Position numbers and translations under genes: made by a program. This document shows positions 8,704-14,213 of a stretch of DNA of 64,000 nucleotides, in pieces. Source of the DNA: Chitinophaga cymbidii (GTDB taxonomy: Bacteria; Bacteroidota; Bacteroidia; Chitinophagales; Chitinophagaceae). Below the pieces are notes generated by a model that made no database searches, was not told where the DNA came from, and saw only the letters and a list, made by a program, of their open reading frames with translations. The DNA lies in contig NZ_BKAU01000001.1 in NCBI RefSeq assembly GCF_007992715.1, positions 2,294,001 to 2,358,000 of the forward strand, written 5' to 3'. Within the stretch, counting starts at the first letter, position 1. Each line of letters starts with the position of its first letter.

Positions 8704-9708
8704 TTAAATAAAGAGGTTGACGATGAAATAAACCCCCGCGGCCAGCAATGCACTGATGGGAATAGTGAGTATCCAGGCCCAGAGGAGGTTCACCGTAACG
8801 CCCCAACGAACGGCGGACAGCCTTTTGGTAGCGCCCACGCCGATGATGGCGCCGGTGATGGTGTGGGTGGTGCTCACCGGGATGCCCAGGCTTTCTGTGA
8901 GGTAAAGGGTCACAGCACCGGCTGTTTCCGCGCTCACGCCTTCCAGCGGCGTAACTTTCGTAATACGGGTCCCCATCGTTTTCACGATCTTCCAGCCGCC
9001 GCTGAGCGTACCCAGGCCAATGGCCGTGAAGCAGGCGAAGGGCACCCAGTCCGGCACGTCCTTCAGATTGCCGATACTGCCATGCGCCACCATCGCGGCC
9101 GCAATGATACCCATTACTTTCTGGGCGTCGTTACCGCCGTGGCCGAGGCTGAAAGCCGCCGAAGATACCAGCTGCAGGCGTTTGAACCAGTTTTCCGCCC
9201 GGTAGGGATTGGCCTTTTTACAGACATTTACAATGAACACCGTGATCAGAAAGGCCACTACCATGCCTATGAAGGGCGCCAGTACAATGAAATACACTGT
9301 AGGCAGCACTTTTGCGTAGTTGATCACATCGAACGACCCGCCGGAATTGGCTACTGCCGCCCCGATGAAGCCCCCGATCAGCGTATGGGAAGAGCTGGAA
9401 GGGATGCCGTACCACCAGGTAAGCAGGTTCCAGGTAATGGCCGCGATCAGGCCGGAAAAGATCACCTTGAGGGTGATATATTGCTCGAATACCGATTTGG
9501 CAATGGTATTGCCCACCTTGAATTCGCCATAGATATATTTGGAAACGAAAAAGGCGGCAAAGTTGAAAAGGGCCGCCCAAAGCACCGCCTGGAACGGCGT
9601 CAGCACTTTGGTGGATACAATGGTGGCGATGGAATTGGCCGCATCGTGGAAACCATTGATATAATCGAAAATAAAGGCAAGAATTATAATAATAACAAGA
9701 AAGACCAT
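8704..9708 (-). CDS. pit: Inorganic phosphate transporter, Pit family
   Basis: An inner-membrane low-affinity phosphate permease, usually driven by a cation gradient (PiT/SLC20 family). It has 334 residues with many hydrophobic segments. The two family signature repeats are visible: GFHDAANSIATIVST near residues 19-33 and GGNDAQKVMGI in the second half. The motif PVSTTHTITGAIIGVG near the C-terminus is the repeat of SSSSHTLIGGFIGA in the first half, reflecting the inverted-repeat fold. It lies 21 bases behind a PhoU-like gene with which it forms an operon. Confidence 0.93.
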   Translation of the reverse strand: MVFLVIIIILAFIFDYINGFHDAANSIATIVSTKVLTPFQAVLWAALFNFAAFFVSKYIYGEFKVGNTIAKSVFEQYITLKVIFSGLIAAITWNLLTWWYGIPSSSSHTLIGGFIGAAVANSGGSFDVINYAKVLPTVYFIVLAPFIGMVVAFLITVFIVNVCKKANPYRAENWFKRLQLVSSAAFSLGHGGNDAQKVMGIIAAAMVAHGSIGNLKDVPDWVPFACFTAIGLGTLSGGWKIVKTMGTRITKVTPLEGVSAETAGAVTLYLTESLGIPVSTTHTITGAIIGVGATKRLSAVRWGVTVNLLWAWILTIPISALLAAGVYFIVNLFI

Positions 9709-9729
9709 GAGAAGAGTGGATTAGCTGCT

Positions 9730-10380
9730 CTAAGCGTATTTGATGATAATGGTTTCTATCACGTTGGCGGAATCTTCACACTTGTCAGTGGCGATTTCCA
9801 GCGCCTGATAGATTTCGCGCATCTTGATCAGCTCTACAGCATTGCTTTCCAGCTCGAACAGATCGGCAATGGCGCGGTCGTAAATATCATCTGCATGGTT
9901 CTCGAGGCTGTTGATCTTTACACAGGCATCGGTGATCGCACGCATGTTGCTCATGGTACGCAGTTCGGGAATAGCACGGGCCAGCTCCAGCACGCCCTGG
10001 TTGATAAGGTCAGCCAGTTTGCGAACGCTGTCGTTGATCTCGATCACTTTGTACATATCTATTCTTTTGGCGGAACCATGGATGTAGTCCGCCACGTCAT
10101 CCAGCGTAGAAGCAAGGTAGTGGATATCTTCCCGGTCGAACGGGGTAATGAAGTTCTGACCCAATTCTACGAAAATACGGTGCGTATAATCGTCGTTCTT
10201 GTGTTCCAGCCGCTCGATCAGGTGCACTTTGTCCTTGCGGATCTCCATATCTTTTGTCTCCACCAGCTCTACCAGCACTTTACCCATTTCCACCAGGTTC
10301 GCTGCAACATCCTCGAAAAGTGAGTAAAATACCCGGTCCTTAGGCATGAACAGTTTAACAATAGAATTAAAGCCTCCCAT
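9730..10380 (-). CDS. PhoU-like (DUF47) phosphate transport regulator
   Basis: A 216-residue all-helical cytoplasmic protein of the DUF47/PhoU-like family, regularly encoded next to Pit transporters and thought to modulate them. Visible family features are acidic helices with metal-binding character: HKNDDYTHRIF, FDREDIHYLASTLDDVADY, and ENHADDIYDRAIADLFE. It is the first gene of a two-gene operon with pit. Its promoter region (10381-10618) is shared with a divergent phosphoesterase gene and contains an array of 11-base repeats typical of a Pho box. Confidence 0.88.
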   Translation of the reverse strand: MGGFNSIVKLFMPKDRVFYSLFEDVAANLVEMGKVLVELVETKDMEIRKDKVHLIERLEHKNDDYTHRIFVELGQNFITPFDREDIHYLASTLDDVADYIHGSAKRIDMYKVIEINDSVRKLADLINQGVLELARAIPELRTMSNMRAITDACVKINSLENHADDIYDRAIADLFELESNAVELIKMREIYQALEIATDKCEDSANVIETIIIKYA

Positions 10381-10413
10381 ATAAGATTGTTGTTAGATGA
10401 CAAAATTTTGCCG

Positions 10414-10421
10414 CAAAATTA
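10414..10421 (-). promoter_or_regulatory. -7 promoter element for the phoU-like/pit operon
   Basis: Minus strand TAATTTTG, an exact TAnnTTTG match 34 bases upstream of the ATG at 10380. The repeat array at 10459-10485 lies upstream of it as well as upstream of the divergent promoter. Confidence 0.5.
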
Positions 10422-10458
10422 GCTATCCGGAGGTAAAGGTGCCAAGAAAAAATCAGAA

Positions 10459-10485
10459 TTAATAATTACTTAACACTGAGTTAAT
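10459..10485 (+). promoter_or_regulatory. Putative Pho box: three TTAA repeats at 11-base period
   Basis: TTAAT (10459), TTAAC (10470) and TTAAT (10481) are spaced by exactly 11 bases, one helical turn, as in PhoB-type response regulator sites. The first repeat starts 48 bases before the -7 element at 10507, the same distance as at phoB and nearly that of the 12646 gene. Because TTAA is palindromic, the array also reads at 11-base spacing on the other strand toward the phoU-like/pit operon. The binding protein is inferred, not shown. Confidence 0.6.
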
Positions 10486-10506
10486 ATAAAAGTAATATAG
10501 CGATTT

Positions 10507-10514
10507 TTCCTTTG
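10507..10514 (+). promoter_or_regulatory. -7-like element for the PlcP-like gene
   Basis: TTCCTTTG, one mismatch to TAnnTTTG. It sits 26 bases after the last Pho-box repeat. The same relation (27 bases, TTTCTTTG) occurs at the beta-helix gene, which supports this choice over the similar sequence near 10535. Confidence 0.45.
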
Positions 10515-10557
10515 CATACGTAACCGAGCCTGGTAAATTTTGCAACAGGGAGGTGTA

Positions 10558-10602
10558 ATGCGAGGTCCCATCTGGCCATTGCAATTAAATATTAACAGAT
10601 GA
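10558..10602 (+). CDS. Possible 14-residue leader peptide upstream of the PlcP-like gene
   Basis: A 14-codon frame (MRGPIWPLQLNINR) with a strong GGGAGG Shine-Dalgarno at 10548-10553, unusual in this SD-poor genome. It lies in the predicted 5' leader, ending 16 bases before the phosphoesterase ATG. It may be a regulatory upstream ORF, or only a chance frame next to a purine-rich stretch. Confidence 0.25.
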   Translation: MRGPIWPLQLNINR

Positions 10603-10618
10603 AACCGAAGGTCTAAAA

Positions 10619-11452
10619 ATGTCCGACAAACGCCCATTAGATATTGTCGTGATCTCCGACGTACACCTGGGGATCTACGGCTGTCACGCGAAAGAGCTTG
10701 TAAATTATCTGGACAGCATAGATCCGCGGGTCCTTGTTCTGAACGGGGACATCATCGACATCTGGCAGTTCAGCAAGCGCTACTTTCCAAAATCCCATAC
10801 CAAAGTGATCCGCCGCATCCTGAAAATGATCGGCAAAGGCACCGAAGTCTACTATCTCACCGGTAACCACGACGAAGCCCTTCGTAAATACGCCGGCTTC
10901 GGGCTTAGCAATTTTGTGATCGACAACAAGCTCATCCTGGAAGTGGACGGCAAGCGCCACTGGTTCTTCCACGGGGACGTGTACGACGTGACCATGAAGA
11001 ACTCCAAATGGCTCGCCAAGCTGGGCGGCAAGGGATATGATCTGCTGATCATCCTGAACCGGCTGGTGAATCATCTGCTCGAAAAAATGGGCCGCGAAAA
11101 AATGTCGTTCTCCAAAAAAGTAAAGGAAAGCGTAAAGCAGGCCGTGAAATTCATTTCCGATTTTGAGCAGACGGTGGTGGAAATAGCCGTGGATAAGCAG
11201 TTCGATGTAGTTTGCTGTGGCCATATCCATCAGCCTGTGATCAAAGAAATGTACAGCAACGGCAAAACCGTGACCTATCTCAATTCCGGCGACTGGGTGG
11301 AAAGCCTCACCGCGCTGGAATACAGCCGGGGCGAATGGAGCCTGTACCAGCATCCGGTATCTTCGAGGAAAGCTGTTGTGGTGGAAGAAGAGGAAGACGC
11401 GGCCTTGCCGGAATGGGCCGCGTCGCGGGTGATCACTTTCCCCGGCAGTTGA
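10619..11452 (+). CDS. Metallophosphoesterase, PlcP/LpxH-like (COG2908 type)
   Basis: A 277-residue calcineurin-like phosphoesterase with all dinuclear-metal motifs in order: SDVHLG (residues 13-18), NGDIID (about 42-47), GNHDE (about 82-86), FHGD (about 119-122) and GHIH (about 201-204). It is usually annotated as UDP-2,3-diacylglucosamine diphosphatase. However, features such as KSHTKVIRRILKMIGKGT, the FSKKVKESVKQAVKFISDFE region and SGDWVESLTALEY resemble PlcP as I remember it. PlcP is the PhoB-controlled phospholipase C that degrades phospholipids during phosphate starvation in proteobacteria. A Pho-box-like array upstream and pit alongside favour that role. LpxH activity remains the alternative. 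Confidence 0.72.
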   Translation: MSDKRPLDIVVISDVHLGIYGCHAKELVNYLDSIDPRVLVLNGDIIDIWQFSKRYFPKSHTKVIRRILKMIGKGTEVYYLTGNHDEALRKYAGFGLSNFVIDNKLILEVDGKRHWFFHGDVYDVTMKNSKWLAKLGGKGYDLLIILNRLVNHLLEKMGREKMSFSKKVKESVKQAVKFISDFEQTVVEIAVDKQFDVVCCGHIHQPVIKEMYSNGKTVTYLNSGDWVESLTALEYSRGEWSLYQHPVSSRKAVVVEEEEDAALPEWAASRVITFPGS

Positions 11453-11483
11453 AATGCTGACCGTTTTTCCCGATATTCGGACC

Positions 11484-11945
11484 ATGAGCCTGGTGGAACA
11501 AATAGCAAAACATTTCCGGGAAGTTCACTCCGGCGGGAACTGGACGGCCGTCAATCTCAAAGATACCCTGTCCGGCGTCACCTGGCAACAGGCAATTACA
11601 AAGGTGGGCAACCTGAACACCATCGCCGTGCTCGTGTTTCATATCAATTATTATGTAAGCGCCGTACTGCAGGTATTGCAGGGCGGCCCGCTGGACGCCA
11701 GCGATAAATTCAGCTTCGACCTGCCGCCGCTGACATCCGAAGAAGACTGGCAAAAACTGGTTGATAAAGTATTTACGGACGCGGAACAGTTCGCCGCCGA
11801 GATCGGGAAGATGGAAGAAAAAAAGCTGTTCGAAGCATTTGCAGCTCCCCAATACGGTAATTACTACAGAAACCTGACCGGCATCATCGAACACACGCAT
11901 TATCATCTCGGCCAAATCTCATTGATAAAAAAGATGTTGAGCTAG
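11484..11945 (+). CDS. DinB-superfamily (DUF1572-like) protein
   Basis: About 153 residues, a four-helix DinB/YfiT-type protein. The likely metal-binding histidines are in VFHINYYVSAV and HTHYHLGQISLI, the pattern of this superfamily, which includes thiol-dependent transferases of unknown substrate. It starts right behind the phosphoesterase gene. An ATG at 11454 lies one base after that stop and could be a coupled start adding ten residues; 11484 is preferred because the family usually begins near SLVEQIAKHF. The role is unknown. Confidence 0.75.
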   Translation: MSLVEQIAKHFREVHSGGNWTAVNLKDTLSGVTWQQAITKVGNLNTIAVLVFHINYYVSAVLQVLQGGPLDASDKFSFDLPPLTSEEDWQKLVDKVFTDAEQFAAEIGKMEEKKLFEAFAAPQYGNYYRNLTGIIEHTHYHLGQISLIKKMLS

Positions 11946-12024
11946 TTATTCACAATTCCATAACCTCCGCATAATATTGAATTAACGCCGCGGTCGTAAG
12001 TTTGGGGAACCAGTAAGAAAATTG

Positions 12025-12420
12025 ATGAAGACGCTCAAGTTACATCCATTAATGACCATCTCCCTATTGCAAATGCAGATTCAGCGGCTACTCCATTGCA
12101 ATGTTGCGGTATACATTCATCATTCTCCCGGCAATGCCTTCGATACTTTACGCGCGGCGGGCCTGGAAGAAGAGGTGATGGTAGAACATCCTATTGACGA
12201 AACCCTCAGCCTCCGGGAGTTTGAAGAAGAGCTGGAAGAAAAGTTCAACTTCACGATGGAGCTGTGCAACAAGGACTCCAAACCATTTACCAATAAAAGC
12301 CTGCGCCTCTTCCAGATCACACCCTGCAGCGAAGAGGAATCCGGCAGGCAGCTGGACATATCGCTGGAACTGCTTGCCCGGCAGGGCAGAAATGGCAGCC
12401 AGCAGAACCGCGCGGTGTAA
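12025..12420 (+). CDS. Hypothetical protein
   Basis: 131 residues and no recognised family. It begins with a short hydrophobic and basic stretch (KLHPLMTISLLQMQIQRLL) that is not a convincing signal peptide, has an acidic middle (about residues 45-75, EEVMVEHPIDETLSLREFEE) and ends in a glutamine- and arginine-rich tail. A TTG three bases upstream is the only extension. It lies alone between the DinB-like gene and the beta-helix gene. Function is unknown. Confidence 0.6.
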   Translation: MKTLKLHPLMTISLLQMQIQRLLHCNVAVYIHHSPGNAFDTLRAAGLEEEVMVEHPIDETLSLREFEEELEEKFNFTMELCNKDSKPFTNKSLRLFQITPCSEEESGRQLDISLELLARQGRNGSQQNRAV

Positions 12421-12443
12421 TATTTTTTGCCTCCTTCTGTTTG

Positions 12444-12470
12444 GTAACAATTTCTTAATCTATTCTTAAC
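12444..12470 (+). promoter_or_regulatory. Second 11-base-period TTAA repeat array
   Basis: GTAAC (12444), TTAAT (12455) and TTAAC (12466) are spaced by exactly 11 bases and resemble the array at 10459. It lies 180-200 bases upstream of the beta-helix lipoprotein start, with a second array nearer the promoter (12571). I see no good -7 element at the expected distance, so it may be an auxiliary upstream site. Confidence 0.4.
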
Positions 12471-12570
12471 ATTGCGATAAAGCGCTTGCATTATCGCTGC
12501 CGTATTTCATCAGAAACGGCTAAAATATTATCAGTCTTGTTGCCCGCAAACCCGCTGCTATGGCCGATTA

Positions 12571-12597
12571 TTAATAATTCCTTAATACGCTTTTTAT
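12571..12597 (+). promoter_or_regulatory. Putative Pho box upstream of the beta-helix lipoprotein gene
   Basis: TTAAT (12571), TTAAT (12582) and a weaker TTTAT (12593) are at 11-base spacing. The first 18 bases differ from the array at 10459 at only two positions. The first repeat is 49 bases upstream of the -7-like element at 12620. Confidence 0.55.
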
Positions 12598-12619
12598 CCC
12601 TCCTCCGCAATGTTATCTG

Positions 12620-12627
12620 TTTCTTTG
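12620..12627 (+). promoter_or_regulatory. -7-like element for the beta-helix lipoprotein gene
   Basis: TTTCTTTG, one mismatch to TAnnTTTG, 18 bases before the ATG at 12646. It closely resembles the element at 10507 in both sequence and distance from its repeat array. Confidence 0.45.
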
Positions 12628-12645
12628 CACAAACAAAGTTTTGTT

Positions 12646-14109
12646 ATGATTACTGCTAAAAAATTTCTTTCAATTCTGGCAATTTCCGTAGTGGCATCAG
12701 GTATGTATGCATGTAAGGATAATGATGATCCGGCACCTGAGCCGGGAAATAAGCATCCTTATGCCGATCTGATCGTGGATAATGGAGTAATCCTGTATGA
12801 GCCTATTAAAGGAAACCGTACGCTCTCGAACGATTCCGTTTATTATATTGATGGCTACGTTTTCGTAGAAAGCGGTGAGCTGAAAATCGAAGCCGGTACT
12901 GTGATCATGGGCTTTGAAAATCCTTCCGATGTGTCAGAAGGAAATGAATCTTCTCTGATCATCACCCGCAACGCTACTATTAATGCAGCGGGTACAAAAG
13001 AAAATCCGATCATCTTTACTTCTGAAAAAGATCAGGAAGCACTGGGCGGCAGCCCCAACCTGGGGCCCTCCAACTCCAAACTCTGGGCTGGCCTGATCGT
13101 CCTCGGAAAGGCGCCTGTGTTTGCTGGCGGTGCAACCGAATTACAGATCGAAGGTATTCCTGACGGCGAAGCCCGTGCCATGTATGGCGGTGCCGAAGCT
13201 GCGCATAGCTCCGGCATCCTGAAATATGTATCTATCCGCTTTACCGGTGCTGAGATCGGCCCCGGCGACGAAATCCAGGGCCTGACGCTGGGTGGCGTAG
13301 GTAGCGGTACGACCATTGAAGACATCGACATCTTCGTGTCTGCTGACGATGGTATTGAAATCTTCGGCGGTACTGTGAACATCAAACGTATCAGCGTTGC
13401 ATTTGCGGAAGACGATGCATTTGATTTTGACCTGGGCTGGGCTGGCTTCGGTCAATACCTTTTCACCCTGCAGAAAAGCGATAATTCAGACTTCGTAGGC
13501 GAATGGGACGGTGCAGACCCGGACGATGCGAGCCTCTACACGACCGCACGCATCTACAACTGGACCGCTATCGGCCAGGGTGCTGCAGGTACACGTGACG
13601 CAGGTTTCTCCGCTATGGTGATCCGTGATGGCGGCGCGCTGTCTGTTTATAACAGCATCATCACCGACTTCAACGGCAAAGGCATCGAAATTGAAGACCG
13701 CGGCGAAAGCTTCGACTCCTACAGCAAATACATAGGCGGCGAAAACAAGATCACCGGCAATATCTGGTTCGGTCATGGCGCTACGTCTATCCTGGACATG
13801 GTTGTTCCTACCTCAGCCGACGGATTTACGCCCGCTGATCCCACCGGCGCAACGATCGGCGCCAAGCTGACTGCTGATGAAAACGTATTTACAGATCCGC
13901 AACTCAAAGGTATTTCCCGCACTAACGGCAGCGCTGGCCTGGACCCCCGCCCGGATGCTGCGGCTGCAACTACCGATCTGGCAACTGTATTGGCTGCTGA
14001 TGTGACCAAAGGCGCGGTGCAGACTACCTATAAGGGCGCTTTTGATCCCGCAGGTACGGTTTGGCTGGCTGACTGGACAACGCTGGCACGTTTCGGTTAC
14101 CTCAAATAA
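12646..14109 (+). CDS. Surface lipoprotein with right-handed beta-helix, partner of the downstream TonB receptor
   Basis: 487 residues from the ATG at 12646. The N-terminus is a lipoprotein signal peptide ending in SGMYAC, with the lipidated Cys followed by KDNDD, the acidic type often linked to surface export in Bacteroidota. The rest is rich in short beta strands with repeated I-x-I and G-x-x-I patterns (for example IEAGTVIMG, IIFTSEKD, ISADDGIEIFGG-like turns), suggesting a pectate-lyase-like parallel beta-helix. No catalytic motif is recognised. It precedes a TonB receptor by 104 bases and has a Pho-box-like array upstream, so it may capture or process a phosphorus-containing ligand at the surface. 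That role is inferred. Confidence 0.7.
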   Translation: MITAKKFLSILAISVVASGMYACKDNDDPAPEPGNKHPYADLIVDNGVILYEPIKGNRTLSNDSVYYIDGYVFVESGELKIEAGTVIMGFENPSDVSEGNESSLIITRNATINAAGTKENPIIFTSEKDQEALGGSPNLGPSNSKLWAGLIVLGKAPVFAGGATELQIEGIPDGEARAMYGGAEAAHSSGILKYVSIRFTGAEIGPGDEIQGLTLGGVGSGTTIEDIDIFVSADDGIEIFGGTVNIKRISVAFAEDDAFDFDLGWAGFGQYLFTLQKSDNSDFVGEWDGADPDDASLYTTARIYNWTAIGQGAAGTRDAGFSAMVIRDGGALSVYNSIITDFNGKGIEIEDRGESFDSYSKYIGGENKITGNIWFGHGATSILDMVVPTSADGFTPADPTGATIGAKLTADENVFTDPQLKGISRTNGSAGLDPRPDAAAATTDLATVLAADVTKGAVQTTYKGAFDPAGTVWLADWTTLARFGYLK

Positions 14110-14125
14110 TTGCATTATCGTATAG

Positions 14126-14159
14126 AAAAAAAGGAAGCTATAGAGGGCTTCCTTTTTTT
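14126..14159 (+). terminator. Strong hairpin terminator between lipoprotein and TonB receptor genes
   Basis: A perfect 13-bp stem (14126-14138 with 14147-14159), 8-nt loop, right arm ending in seven T residues. It probably makes the lipoprotein transcript more abundant than the receptor transcript, as is common in such pairs. Confidence 0.85.
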
Positions 14160-14213
14160 CATTGACAACCAGGATTACAAGCGAACATTTTATACGGTGT
14201 AATATCATCGATC

